Notes under the pieces: model-generated
Database searches by the model: none
What the model saw: only the letters and a program-made list of their open reading frames with translations
What the model was told of the DNA's origin: nothing
Shown here: positions 9,365 to 17,850 of the stretch, piece after piece
Numbering within the stretch: position 1 is the first letter of the stretch
Layout of the letters: every line of letters begins with the position of its first letter
Program-made: the position numbers and the translations under genes
NCBI RefSeq assembly: GCF_019443325.1
Contig: NZ_CP080383.1
Coordinates: 3,410,001 to 3,474,000, forward strand
Length of the DNA stretch: 64,000 nt
Reading direction: 5' to 3'
Source of the DNA: Cryobacterium sp. PAMC25264
GTDB lineage: Bacteria > Actinomycetota > Actinomycetes > Actinomycetales > Microbacteriaceae

Positions 9365-9575
9365 CCCGCACCGCTTCGAGATCCGCATCCAGGGACAGCT
9401 GGATGTGGGCTGGAGCGATTGGTTCGACGGCTTCGAGCTGACCGATTGCCGAGACGGAACCACCATCCTGACCGGCGCGGTCACCGACCAGGCCGCCCTG
9501 CACGGGATCCTGCGGCGCATCGGCGACGTGGGACTCACCCTCCTCTCGGTCAACCCAATGCCGTCCCGTCCCTAG
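9345..9575 (+). CDS. Small conserved protein of unknown function
   Basis: 76 residues starting GTG at 9345, overlapping the end of the membrane gene by 20 nt. Sequence such as FEIRIQGQLDVGWSDWFDGFEL and DGTTILTGAVTDQAALHGIL resembles short actinobacterial proteins often found next to membrane-protein genes. It looks soluble, with a ferredoxin-like alternation of strands and helices. The 12-nt gap to the next gene indicates co-transcription. The function is unknown. Confidence 0.7.
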   Translation: MPPRLADPHRFEIRIQGQLDVGWSDWFDGFELTDCRDGTTILTGAVTDQAALHGILRRIGDVGLTLLSVNPMPSRP

Positions 9576-9587
9576 GAGCTCACGCAG

Positions 9588-10283
9588 ATGAACGACGCAC
9601 AGATCACCCACCCGCTCCCCAACCTGCGCTCGCGCCCCCGCTCGTCGTGGCTGGTGCCGGCCGGGCTGATTCTGCTCAGCCTCATCCCGGTGCTCGCCGG
9701 CGCCGCCCGGCTCGGCGAACTGACCGGAGGAGCCGTGCCGACCGTGCACAACGCCCGGTTCCTCGATTCCCCGGTTCCGGTGCTGGCACATATCGTGGGT
9801 GCCACGATCTTCAGCCTGATCGGAGCCTTCCAGTTCGTACCGGCCCTGCGCCGCGGCCGCGGCGGCTGGCACCGGGTCGCGGGCCGCATCCTCCTCCTTC
9901 CGGCCGGGCTAGTCGCGGCCCTGTCCGGCATGTGGATGGCGGCGTTCTACCCGCATCCGCCCGGCGACGGCCTGATCATGTCGCTGCTTCGCCTCTTCTT
10001 CGGGGCCGCGATGGTGGCCAGCCTCGCCCTGGGCATCCGCGCAATTTCGAGCCGCGACCTCGTCGGCCACGGCAGCTGGATGACCCGGGCTTACGCGATC
10101 GGGGTGGCAGCCGGCACCCAGGCGCTCCTGCTCATCCCCGGAGCCATCCTGTTCGGGCCCACCGATGAGCCCTCCCGAACGGTGATCATGGGCGCGGCCT
10201 GGTTGCTGAACCTGGCGGTGGCCGAAGTGATCATCCGGCGCCGCGCCCGGCCCGGCGCTCGGCCGGTTCGCACGGTTCGGTGA
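9588..10283 (+). CDS. DUF2306 domain membrane protein
   Basis: 231 residues with about six to seven membrane segments. The pattern HIVGATIFSLIGAFQFVPALRR, WHRVAGRILL and HGSWMTRAYAI matches the DUF2306 family, whose histidines have suggested haem or metal binding in related proteins. AGGAG lies six nt before ATG 9588. It closes the gene group 8657-10283. Its stop codon lies in the first unit of a 14-nt tandem repeat. Confidence 0.8.
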   Translation: MNDAQITHPLPNLRSRPRSSWLVPAGLILLSLIPVLAGAARLGELTGGAVPTVHNARFLDSPVPVLAHIVGATIFSLIGAFQFVPALRRGRGGWHRVAGRILLLPAGLVAALSGMWMAAFYPHPPGDGLIMSLLRLFFGAAMVASLALGIRAISSRDLVGHGSWMTRAYAIGVAAGTQALLLIPGAILFGPTDEPSRTVIMGAAWLLNLAVAEVIIRRRARPGARPVRTVR

Positions 10284-10322
10284 GCACGGTTCGGTGAGCA
10301 CGGTTCGGTGAGCACGGTTCGG
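10270..10322. repeat. 14-nt tandem repeat, about 3.8 copies
   Basis: The unit GCACGGTTCGGTGA is repeated at 10270, 10284 and 10298, with a partial copy at 10312-10322. The first unit contains the TGA stop of the DUF2306 gene, and every full unit carries the same TGA in the same register. It lies between two convergent genes. Confidence 0.85.
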
Positions 10323-10327
10323 CCCCG

Positions 10328-11644
10328 TCAGTGCGGGTCGCTGGATCTGGCGGCCTCCCGGGCAGTCCGGTCGGGCGGTCGAGTCCGGCCGGCACCCCGC
10401 GCGAGCCGGGGCGCTGCGACCAGCAGCAGCGCGAGCGCGATGACCGCTGCGACGAGGAAACCGAGCTGCGGATCGGCCACGTCGACCACGGCGCCGACCG
10501 CGATAGCGGCCCCCGCCGCACACGCATTGACGGCCGTGTTGATCCAGCTGGAGGCCTCGGTGCGCACCTCGACCGCCGTGAGTTCGTCGGCGGTGAGGTA
10601 GCCCGCGATCAGCGCGGGCGCCAGGAAAAAGCCGACCAGGGCGAGCACGGCGGCGAAGGCGAGCAGCCCGGACACCAACGCGAGGGCCGCGCACAGCACA
10701 CTTATCGTCGTGCCGGTGACCAGCAGCCGCACTCCGAGGGAGGCCCGCCAGACGCGTTGCCCGTAGAGCAGCCCGCCGATCGCACTGCCCGCTGCGAAGG
10801 CGGCCAGCAGCATCCCCGCCACCTGTACCGAATCGACCTGCACCCAGCCCACCTGTACCGAATCGACCTGCACCCAGCCGACCTGCACCGACCCCGCCTG
10901 CACCGAACCCGCCCGCTCGGCCACGGCCGGGGCGGCCACCTCGACGGTGCCGAGCACGCATCCCACCGCCACGAGGGCCATCAGCACCAGGGCGAAGCCG
11001 GGTTGCCGCAGCGGACGCAGGGCCGGCGGCGCCGGGGTGCGGCGGGCGCCGCGCTGCCGGGAGGCGCTGCCACCGGTCATGCCGAGGGTGCCGAGCACCG
11101 CGATACCGCCCGTCGCCAGCAGCGCCGTCGCGGGGCTGGTCAGCGCGATGATCGCCGCGGCGATCAACGGCCCGGTGGTGAACAGCACCTCTTCGCACAC
11201 GGCGTCGATGCTGTACGCGCGGGTGCGCTGCGGGCCCGAAGCGGTGAGAGACCCCCGGATCACCCGCATGGCGGCGCCGAGCGGAGGCGGGAAGAGGCCG
11301 GTGATGGCGGCGATGCCGACCACGAGCCCGACGGGTATGTCGGGCCGGGTCGTCGCCCACGCCACGCCGCCGAGGCCGAGCGCGAACAGGATGCTCATGG
11401 CGCCCAGCGCCACGCGTTGGCCGACCCGGTCGACGATCCGCGCGCGGTAGGGCGAGGCGATCACGTTGGCCAGCCCGAACGCCCCCGTGGCGGCGCCGGC
11501 CGCGGCGAAGGATCCGGTGCTGGTCTGCACGCTGTAAAGCAGGGCGAGCGTCACCATGGCGAATGACAGCCGCCCCAGGAGGGCGGGTAGGAAGACCCGG
11601 AGAGCTCCCGGTGTGCGGAGCGCCTGCAGGTAGCCGGCGATCAC
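10328..11644 (-). CDS. MFS transporter with internal pentapeptide expansion
   Basis: 438 residues with about twelve membrane segments, of the drug-efflux-like MFS type. Just before the seventh segment the chain holds a run of VQ[AV][GD][SW] units (AGSVQAGSVQVGWVQVDSVQ and on), encoded by 30-nt tandem repeats at 10821-10910. It starts GTG at 11644, overlapping the stop of the ArsR gene (GTGA), so the pair is translationally coupled and the regulator probably controls the transporter. The C-terminus is a basic proline/arginine tail. The substrate is unknown. Confidence 0.85.
   Translation of the reverse strand: MIAGYLQALRTPGALRVFLPALLGRLSFAMVTLALLYSVQTSTGSFAAAGAATGAFGLANVIASPYRARIVDRVGQRVALGAMSILFALGLGGVAWATTRPDIPVGLVVGIAAITGLFPPPLGAAMRVIRGSLTASGPQRTRAYSIDAVCEEVLFTTGPLIAAAIIALTSPATALLATGGIAVLGTLGMTGGSASRQRGARRTPAPPALRPLRQPGFALVLMALVAVGCVLGTVEVAAPAVAERAGSVQAGSVQVGWVQVDSVQVGWVQVDSVQVAGMLLAAFAAGSAIGGLLYGQRVWRASLGVRLLVTGTTISVLCAALALVSGLLAFAAVLALVGFFLAPALIAGYLTADELTAVEVRTEASSWINTAVNACAAGAAIAVGAVVDVADPQLGFLVAAVIALALLLVAAPRLARGAGRTRPPDRTAREAARSSDPH
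10821..10910. repeat. Three 30-nt tandem repeats inside the MFS gene
   Basis: Two nearly identical 30-nt units (10821-10850 and 10851-10880, starting ACCTGTACCGAATCG) are followed by a diverged unit (10881-10910). Each splits into two 15-nt halves that encode five residues, so the expansion keeps the reading frame. Confidence 0.85.
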
Positions 11645-12375
11645 TCCGCGCCGGGATCGGAGGAGAGCGGGGCTTGAGCGGCCGGCGCGTCGGAGGCCGG
11701 GGCTTCAGAGGCCGGGGGCACGGGGCTGAGGGTCGCAGGGGTGAGGGGCGCGCGGCTGAGGGTCGCAGGGGTGAGGGGCGCGGGGCTGACGGGCGCAGGG
11801 GTGAGGGGCGCGGAGACAGGGGTCTCGGTGGCCGGGGTCGCGGGGCTCGGGGCCGCGAGGGCCGGGGCGACCGGGAAGAGGGCCACCATGGCGGCCACGC
11901 GCACGGCACCGGGAGTGCCGGCGGCCACGGCCTCGTCGTGGAGGAGCCGGCCCAGTTCACGCCCGAGGTCGCGCACCCGCTGCCACGCCTCGGCGGGCAG
12001 CGAAACCTCGGCGTCGGTGAAGACGATCGGCGCCCCCGGTTCGTAGCGGGCACTGCGCTGCACCAGCTCGGCCGCCATGGCCGACATCAACGCCCGGTGT
12101 TCGTCCGCGTCCCCGCTGGCGAGGGCCTCGCCCGACGCCGGATCGTGCCGGTAGCGCTTGGCGACACCGCCACGCACCCGGGCCTCCTCGACCAGCTGCA
12201 CGAGACCCGCCTGGGCCAACCGGCGCAGGTGGTAGCTCACGTTCGCCTGGCTCTCGCCGAGAACCCGGGCGGCCTCGGCGGCGCTCAGGCTCTCGGCCGT
12301 GAGCAGGGAGAGCAGTTTGAGCCGGAGAGGATGGGCCACCACACGCAGGCCCTCGAGGTCGTGGGGAGTGGGCAT
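11641..12375 (-). CDS. ArsR-type winged-helix regulator with Ala/Pro repeat tail
   Basis: 244 residues. Residues 1-75 form an ArsR/HTH_20 winged helix (LRLKLLSLLTAESLSAAEAA, LGESQANVSYHLRRLAQAGLV). The middle is an ArsR-associated helical region, and the last 70 residues are an Ala/Pro/Thr repeat (APLTPATLS, SPAPLTP) encoded by tandem DNA repeats at roughly 11725-11815. The domain predicts repression of the overlapping MFS gene at 11644. The tail is probably disordered and looks like recent slippage expansion, matching the repeat inside the MFS gene. Confidence 0.85.
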   Translation of the reverse strand: MPTPHDLEGLRVVAHPLRLKLLSLLTAESLSAAEAARVLGESQANVSYHLRRLAQAGLVQLVEEARVRGGVAKRYRHDPASGEALASGDADEHRALMSAMAAELVQRSARYEPGAPIVFTDAEVSLPAEAWQRVRDLGRELGRLLHDEAVAAGTPGAVRVAAMVALFPVAPALAAPSPATPATETPVSAPLTPAPVSPAPLTPATLSRAPLTPATLSPVPPASEAPASDAPAAQAPLSSDPGAE

Positions 12376-12452
12376 GGGTCCAGGCTAGACATCCGTTCAC
12401 CCACTGTCAAACATCTCTTTGAGGGTCTGTGCCGGGGCAACTGGTGCCGCAC

Positions 12453-12490
12453 CGGACAAATGGTCCCGGCGCACCGGGTGCATTTGTCCG
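12453..12490. repeat. 38-nt intergenic palindrome, copy 1
   Basis: 17-nt arms around the loop CGCA: left CGGACAAATGGTCCCGG, right CCGGGTGCATTTGTCCG. The arms are complementary except at two adjacent positions. Copies with the same arm and loop length lie at 14488-14525 and 32627-32664. It sits upstream of the ArsR gene and downstream of the NUDIX gene. Confidence 0.85.
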
Positions 12491-12542
12491 CTGCGGGTGC
12501 ACTTGAGTGCGGGCCAGCGCGCCGGTGAGGCAACGCAGGGCC

Positions 12543-13223
12543 TCAGAGCAGACCCGTCAGCGCCGCCCACTGCAGCAGGATGACGGTCTTGCCGTCGACG
12601 ATGCGGCCGTCGGCAACCATAAGCAGAGCGTCGTCGGTCGGGATCTCGAGCACCTCGATGTCCTCGCCCTCCTCGGCCAGGCCACCGCCCGGAGCAACCC
12701 GATCGGCGGGCGCGTAGGCGGCCACGTAGAAGTGCACCCGCTCGGTGACGGACCCGGGGCTCATATAGAGGTCGAAGACGTGCCGCAGCTCCCCCACGTC
12801 GACGCCGAGCTCCTCGCCCGTCTCGCGGCGGATCGCCACCTCGGGGGCCTCGTCGTCAAGCAGCCCGGCGGCGGTCTCGATGAGCATGCCGTCGGGGTGC
12901 CCGTTGGCGTAGGCGGGGTAGCGGAACTGGCGCGTGAGCAACACCGTGCGGCGCACCGGGTCGTAGAGCAGGATGGTCGCTCCGTTGCCGCGGTCATAGG
13001 TCTCGCGCTGCTCCCGCACCACGCGGCCGTCGCGGCGCCGGTAGTCGAACGTGGTGCGACGCAGCACGTGCCAACCGTCGCTGGTCACCTCGACCTGGCC
13101 CACCGTGACGTCCGGATTGCCGTGCGGCCCGGTCGCGGCCAGGTGCAGCCCGGTGCGGCCGCGGCCGTCGGGCCGGTCCATGCCGGGCCGGCCGGTGGGG
13201 GTGCTGCCGACTGCGGCGGTCAC
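12543..13223 (-). CDS. NUDIX hydrolase, NudK-like
   Basis: 226 residues starting GTG at 13223, whose GTGA overlaps the stop of the DUF4406 gene. The NUDIX signature is GLLDDEAPEVAIRRETGEELG: the REx2EE core is intact, while the first Glu of the GX5E part is Ala. Upstream motifs (TILLYDPVRRTVLLTRQFRYP, MLIETAAG) match the GDP-mannose/ADP-ribose pyrophosphatase branch, so it probably hydrolyses a nucleoside-diphosphate sugar. The 40 N-terminal residues are unusual for the family. Confidence 0.85.
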   Translation of the reverse strand: MTAAVGSTPTGRPGMDRPDGRGRTGLHLAATGPHGNPDVTVGQVEVTSDGWHVLRRTTFDYRRRDGRVVREQRETYDRGNGATILLYDPVRRTVLLTRQFRYPAYANGHPDGMLIETAAGLLDDEAPEVAIRRETGEELGVDVGELRHVFDLYMSPGSVTERVHFYVAAYAPADRVAPGGGLAEEGEDIEVLEIPTDDALLMVADGRIVDGKTVILLQWAALTGLL

Positions 13224-13606
13224 GACTGCGGCAGGGGCGCACCGACGCCGGGCACCTCGTCCAGGCTCGTGTACACGGGGATGCCCAGGCGGCGGGCGAT
13301 GACCACATCCTGGTCGGCCCCCTGGGACTCGCCGGGGAGCCTCAGCACGCCGTCGCACCGCTCGAGCAGGCGCTCGGCGGTGGGGTACATGACGTCGGCG
13401 GCCAACGGATGCGCGACATCCGTCACCCCGGCGCTGGCGAGCACGGGCAGCGCCACCCACTCGCCGATCATCGGCAGGTGGCCGGCGCGGAAGATCGGCC
13501 AGGCCGCCTCCTCGAGCCGGTCAAGGTTCTGGCGGAGCAGCACGGGGTCGTCGCCCGTGCCCGAGCGGTACGGGCCGGCGATCAGGATCATCAGGGATGC
13601 GGCCAT
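13220..13606 (-). CDS. DUF4406 / nucleoside 2-deoxyribosyltransferase-like protein
   Basis: 128 residues. MILIAGPYRSGTGDDP at the N-terminus, an ADVMYPTAERLLERCDGVLRL segment and GADQDVVIARRLGIPVYTSLDE near the end fit DUF4406, a fold related to nucleoside deoxyribosyltransferases. It is translationally coupled to the NUDIX gene, suggesting joint nucleotide or nucleotide-sugar metabolism. TACTCT (minus strand, 13619-13614) lies seven nt before the ATG and no Shine-Dalgarno is seen, so a leaderless mRNA is likely. Divergent from a DeoR regulator. Confidence 0.75.
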   Translation of the reverse strand: MAASLMILIAGPYRSGTGDDPVLLRQNLDRLEEAAWPIFRAGHLPMIGEWVALPVLASAGVTDVAHPLAADVMYPTAERLLERCDGVLRLPGESQGADQDVVIARRLGIPVYTSLDEVPGVGAPLPQS

Positions 13607-13626
13607 ATCCGCTAGAGTAATACAAC

Positions 13627-13642
13627 GTGCATAAACATGCAC
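13627..13642. promoter_or_regulatory. Inverted repeat in the DUF4406/DeoR divergent promoter
   Basis: Perfect palindrome GTGCAT-AAAC-ATGCAC. On the minus strand it lies between a possible -35 (TTGTGC) and the -10 TACTCT of the DUF4406-NUDIX pair; on the plus strand it lies 19 nt before the DeoR start. The placement suggests an operator for the adjacent DeoR protein. Confidence 0.55.
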
Positions 13643-13661
13643 AACTCGGAAGGAACGCGCA

Positions 13662-14417
13662 ATGCTGGCAGCGGAACGACAGGCCCTCCTCCTCGCTCGA
13701 CTGGCCCGCGACGGCAAGGTGGTGGCCAAGGAGATCGCGGCCGAACTGGGCCTGTCCGACGACAGCGTGCGCCGCGACCTGCGCGAACTCGCGGCCGCTG
13801 GCCTCTGCCAGCGCGTCTACGGCGGGGCGCTGCCCGTGTCGGCGGCCCTCGCGCAGTACGCGGACCGCACCCTCGTGCAGCCAGCCAGCAAGGACCGGAT
13901 CGCCACACGCGCGGCCCAACTGATCACTCCGGGCAGCACCGTCATCCTCGACGGCGGCACGACAACCCTCGCCGTGGTGCGCGCGCTCCCCGCCGAGCTG
14001 GTCTGCACCGTCATCACCCACAGCCCCACCATTGCCGCCGCCCTGGTGCCGCACGCGGGCGTGGAGGTCTACCTGATCGGCGGGCGCCTGTTCAAGCACT
14101 CGGCGGTCGCCTGCGGAGCCGCCGCGGTCGAGGCCGCCCAGGCGGTGTCGGCCGACCTCTTCCTCCTCGGCGTGACGGGCGTGCACGCCACCGCGGGGCT
14201 CACCACCGGAGACGTGGAGGAAGCCGCGATGAAGCGCGCGCTTGCCGGGCGGGCCGCCGACACCTATGTGCTGGCGAGCGCGGAGAAGGTCGGCGCAGCC
14301 TCCCCCTACCGGGTGCTGCCGCTCGGCGACGTCGCGGGCATCGTCACCGACACCGCCGCGGACCACCCGGCGCTGGTCGACCTGCGCGACGCCGGCGTCG
14401 CCATCCTGGCTGCCTGA
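13662..14417 (+). CDS. DeoR-family transcriptional regulator
   Basis: 251 residues, standard size. An N-terminal DeoR HTH (VVAKEIAAELGLSDDSVRRDLRELAAAGL, with the YGGALP wing) precedes a DeoR sensor domain with ITPGSTVILDGGTTTLAV and LFLLGVTGVHATAGLTT, the sugar-phosphate binding signature. AAGGA lies upstream of ATG 13662. It diverges from the DUF4406-NUDIX pair, which is the most likely target. The effector is probably a phosphorylated sugar (family knowledge), not identifiable here. Confidence 0.88.
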   Translation: MLAAERQALLLARLARDGKVVAKEIAAELGLSDDSVRRDLRELAAAGLCQRVYGGALPVSAALAQYADRTLVQPASKDRIATRAAQLITPGSTVILDGGTTTLAVVRALPAELVCTVITHSPTIAAALVPHAGVEVYLIGGRLFKHSAVACGAAAVEAAQAVSADLFLLGVTGVHATAGLTTGDVEEAAMKRALAGRAADTYVLASAEKVGAASPYRVLPLGDVAGIVTDTAADHPALVDLRDAGVAILAA

Positions 14418-14487
14418 CTGCCTGCCCTGTTCCCGCGCGCTGTTCCCGCCCGTTCCACGCCCCCGCGCGGCACAACTATGCCCGAAA

Positions 14488-14525
14488 CGGACATTTGCAC
14501 CCGGTAGGCGGGGTGCAATTGTCCG
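14488..14525. repeat. 38-nt intergenic palindrome, copy 2
   Basis: CGGACATTTGCACCCGG - TAGG - CGGGGTGCAATTGTCCG, between the convergent DeoR and MMPL genes. It could act as a bidirectional hairpin there. The geometry is identical to the copies at 12453 and 32627. Confidence 0.85.
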
Positions 14526-14573
14526 CTTTGGGCGCAGTTACGGCACCTGGGACGGGGCGGGCCGCTATGGCGG

Positions 14574-16877
14574 CTACTCGCGCAGGCCGAAGCGGGCGTG
14601 GATGGGCGCGGTCCAGCGCGGCGCCCACCAGAGGATGCGCTCGAGCGAGGTCATCACCGCCGGCACCAGCACGATGCGCACCAGCGTCGCATCCAGCAGC
14701 ACCGCCACCGCCAGGGCCGTGCCGATCTGCTTCATCTGCATGAGCTCGCCCGTGGCGAAGCCCGCGAAGACCAGCACGATGATCAGCGCCGCCGAAGTGA
14801 TGATGCGCCCCGAACTCTGCAGTCCGGTCTCGATCGCCCTCCGGGTGCTCTCGCCCCTGTCGTGGTGTTCCTTGATCCGGGCCAGCAGGAACATCTCGTA
14901 GTCCATCGCCAGTCCGAACCCGAAGGTGAGCACGAGGGTGAGCACGAGCGCGTCGACTCCGGAGATGGTGTCGGGGTCGAAATTCAGCACCCCCGACAGG
15001 TTGCCCTCCTGGAACCCCCAGACCAGCACCCCGGCCGCAGCCCCCAACGAGATGGCGCTGATCACCAGGGCGGTCAGCGGGATGACGGCCGACCCGGTCA
15101 TGAGGAACAGCAAGACGAAGGTGGCCACGGCGATGATGAGCACCGCCAAGGGCGCTCCCTGCGCGAGGGAATCGAGGTAGTCGACGGCCTGCGCTTCGAC
15201 CCCGCCGACCCAATTCTCGAAGTCCGGCCGGTCACCCCGGATCTCCCGCACCACCTCGGCGCCCTGATGGGTCTCTACCTCGACCCGGGACACCCAGTAG
15301 CCGTTCTGGTCGACCGGCGGCGAGACATCCGTCACCCCGGGCAGAGCGGCGACGTCGTCGGCCCACCCGACCGCGGCCGCCTGGTCGGTGCGCGACACCA
15401 GGTGCACCCGCGGCGCGGTGGCGAGCGGGAACTCCTCGGAAAGCGTGGTGAGGAAGTCGTATTGGGTGGACGACGGCGGGATGGCGTCGTCGGCACTGTT
15501 CGACACCGTCATCGACAGCACCGGGCTGCCGAGCAACAGCAGCACGGCGGAGGCGGCCAGCGCGATCAGCACCGGGGCCCGCTGCACGCCGCGGGCCAGC
15601 CGGGAGAACACGCCGTCCTCGGGGGCGATGTCGCCGAACCGGGTGAGCCAGCGGCCCAGGCCCGGGATGCGGGTGAGCAGGCCGGGTTGCAACAAACGGT
15701 CGCCCAGGTAGCCGAGCAGGGCCGGCACCAGAACCAGAGCGGTGAGGATGGCGATGAGCACCACGCAGATGGCGCCGATCGCGATGGCCCGGATGATGGA
15801 CGGTTCGAACACGAGCAGGCCCGCCGTGGCGATCGCAAAGGTCAACCCCGAGTAGAGCACCGTGCGCCCGGCCGTGTTCACCGTGCCGCCCACCGCCTGC
15901 AGCATGAGCTCGTGCCGGCTGTGCCGGTGGTGCGTCAGGGTCAACAGCTCGCCGGTGGCCAGCTCGGTTGCCTCGGCGACCGGCGGGCCCGGCCGTCCTG
16001 CCGGGGCACCCGGACCCTCGCCACCCACCCGGGCCCGAAACTCCTCCCGAAACCGGCTGACCATGAGCAGGCCGTAGTCGATCGACAGGCCCAGCCCGAT
16101 CACGGTGATCACGTTCATCACGGTGATGCCGATGTCCATCACGAAGGTGAAGGCGTAGAGCATCCCGAGCGCCCCGATGATCGACGCGATGGCGCCCACG
16201 AGCGGGATGCCGGCAGCGAGGAAGCCGCCGAAGATCACCAGCATCACGAGTAGCGCGATGGGCAGGGCGATCAGTTCGCCCTTCTGCAGGTCGGACTCGG
16301 CCACGGCGACGAGCGACTCGACCACGAGGGGGGCCCCGCCCACCTCCACCTGGGCGTTGGGATCGAGCTGGCTGACCTCATCGGCCGCCACGTCGAGCCT
16401 TTGTTCCACCGAGGTGAGCAGCGCGTCGCTGACGGTGCCGTTGGTGGACTCCATTTCCGCGGTGAAAAGGAGGCCCTCGCCGTCGGCGGAGAGCAGCGGC
16501 GCGGCAGCCGGGTTGGGTGTGCCGTCAGGCAGCGGCGGGATGGCGAGGGGGTTGATCACCTGGGTCACCCCGTCGACCTGCTGGAGCCGCAGGGTGGCGG
16601 AGTCGAGGATGGCCGCCAGGTCGGGCGAGCTGAGATCGGTGGGGTGCACGAGCAGGGACAGCGACTCGGTCTGCTGTCCGGATGGGCCGGCGAGGCGGTC
16701 GGCAGCGTCCTGCGCCTCGCCCTGCACCGAGGGCCCGGCGCTGGAGAGGCGCTGGAAGAGGCTGTCCCCGGTGACGCCGAACAGGGCCGTGGCCGCGCAG
16801 GCGGCGAGCGCCACCGCCCAACAGAGCACTGAGATGAGCCGGTGCCGGGCGACGCTCACGCCCCATTTACGCAACAT
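14574..16877 (-). CDS. MMPL-family RND transporter
   Basis: 767 residues with the 12-segment MmpL plan: one N-terminal segment, a large extracytoplasmic domain, a five-segment bundle, a second domain and a second bundle. Typical motifs are GLGLSIDYGLLMVSRFREE in the first bundle and FGFGLAMDYEMFLLARIKE in the second, with acidic residues in the proton-relay positions. A histidine-rich insert (TLTHHRHSRHEL, about residue 300) lies in the cytoplasmic loop. MMPL proteins export lipids, siderophores or drugs; the substrate here is unknown. It has no dedicated neighbour regulator. Confidence 0.9.
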   Translation of the reverse strand: MLRKWGVSVARHRLISVLCWAVALAACAATALFGVTGDSLFQRLSSAGPSVQGEAQDAADRLAGPSGQQTESLSLLVHPTDLSSPDLAAILDSATLRLQQVDGVTQVINPLAIPPLPDGTPNPAAAPLLSADGEGLLFTAEMESTNGTVSDALLTSVEQRLDVAADEVSQLDPNAQVEVGGAPLVVESLVAVAESDLQKGELIALPIALLVMLVIFGGFLAAGIPLVGAIASIIGALGMLYAFTFVMDIGITVMNVITVIGLGLSIDYGLLMVSRFREEFRARVGGEGPGAPAGRPGPPVAEATELATGELLTLTHHRHSRHELMLQAVGGTVNTAGRTVLYSGLTFAIATAGLLVFEPSIIRAIAIGAICVVLIAILTALVLVPALLGYLGDRLLQPGLLTRIPGLGRWLTRFGDIAPEDGVFSRLARGVQRAPVLIALAASAVLLLLGSPVLSMTVSNSADDAIPPSSTQYDFLTTLSEEFPLATAPRVHLVSRTDQAAAVGWADDVAALPGVTDVSPPVDQNGYWVSRVEVETHQGAEVVREIRGDRPDFENWVGGVEAQAVDYLDSLAQGAPLAVLIIAVATFVLLFLMTGSAVIPLTALVISAISLGAAAGVLVWGFQEGNLSGVLNFDPDTISGVDALVLTLVLTFGFGLAMDYEMFLLARIKEHHDRGESTRRAIETGLQSSGRIITSAALIIVLVFAGFATGELMQMKQIGTALAVAVLLDATLVRIVLVPAVMTSLERILWWAPRWTAPIHARFGLRE

Positions 16878-17046
16878 GACGGGTCATCCCTCGGTGTCCC
16901 TCCTCGGTGTCCCTCGGCATCCCCTGGCCTTCCTCGGCTGGTGAACGCGTATCCCCACGTTCCCGCTGACCGTCGTACCGCGGCCAAACTACTCCCGTCG
17001 GCGCACTCCCGCCCGGCATCGGGTCGACCGGGCTACCCTGCTGCAC

Positions 17047-17427
17047 ATGACCACCGTCAGCAAACCCATCCCGCTCGAGCAGTTCTTCGCGGGGCGCGAT
17101 CCGCTGGCCCGCCCGCTTTTCGACGCCGTGCGCTCGGCCATCCTCCGGATCGGGCCGACCGAGATGCGCGTCACCAAGAGTCAAGTGGCGTTCCGCCGCA
17201 ACCGGTCGTTCGCCTGGACCTGGTTGCCCGGTCAGTACCTTTCCGGCGCGGTCGCCCCGCTCGTGCTCACCATCGACCTGGACCGGTTCGACACATCACC
17301 GCGCTGGAAGGAAGTGGTGGAACCTACCCTCAACCACTTCATGCACCACCTCGAGCTGCGCCGGATGTCGGACCTCGAACCGGGCGTGCTGGGCTGCCTG
17401 CGGGAGGCCTGGGCCTCGGCCGGCTGA
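17047..17427 (+). CDS. DUF5655 domain protein
   Basis: 126 residues. The pattern EMRVTKSQVAFRRNRSFAW and the C-terminal ELRRMSDLEPGVLGCLREAW matches DUF5655, a small domain of unknown function related to DUF1801-like folds. TACCCT at 17034-17039 lies seven nt before ATG with no Shine-Dalgarno, suggesting a leaderless transcript. It is convergent with the lipoprotein gene at 17850. Confidence 0.8.
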   Translation: MTTVSKPIPLEQFFAGRDPLARPLFDAVRSAILRIGPTEMRVTKSQVAFRRNRSFAWTWLPGQYLSGAVAPLVLTIDLDRFDTSPRWKEVVEPTLNHFMHHLELRRMSDLEPGVLGCLREAWASAG

Positions 17428-17463
17428 TCCGCGTCGCATTCACCACGCCGTGCGGTGCCGACG

Positions 17464-17850
17464 CTACAACGTGGTGGCGCCGGGATTCACCAGGAGGAAT
17501 TCGGTGAGCTGCACCCAACCGTCTGAGGCGGGGTAGGTCACCGTGTCGGCGGAGATGCGGGCACTGCCGATCCCGATGCCGGAGATCGCCAGGCCGCTCT
17601 CGTTGCCGGTGCACGAGGCCACGAAGTAGTCGACCTGATCAACAGTTCCGACGAGCCGGCTCGAGCCAGCGTCGATCTCGATGTCTGCGGCGCCTGCGGG
17701 CCACGCGTCCTCCGCCTCCCGGGGAGTGTCCAGCACGGCACCGATATGGGGATTGGCAGCGCCTGCGGCACATCCCGAGAGCGCCACGGCCACTCCGGCG
17801 ATCAGCAGCCCCGCCACCCAGGCCGGTCCGATCTTGGTCCTGCGTTGCAT
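17464..17850 (-). CDS. Small predicted lipoprotein
   Basis: 128 residues. The N-terminus is MQRRTKIGPAWVAGLLIAG followed by VAVALSGC, a basic n-region, hydrophobic core and lipobox, so it is probably a membrane-anchored lipoprotein. The mature part (about 105 residues, with DIEIDAGSSRLVGTVDQVDY) matches no family I recognise. The start ATG 17850 is the one that gives the signal peptide directly. Confidence 0.75.
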   Translation of the reverse strand: MQRRTKIGPAWVAGLLIAGVAVALSGCAAGAANPHIGAVLDTPREAEDAWPAGAADIEIDAGSSRLVGTVDQVDYFVASCTGNESGLAISGIGIGSARISADTVTYPASDGWVQLTEFLLVNPGATTL

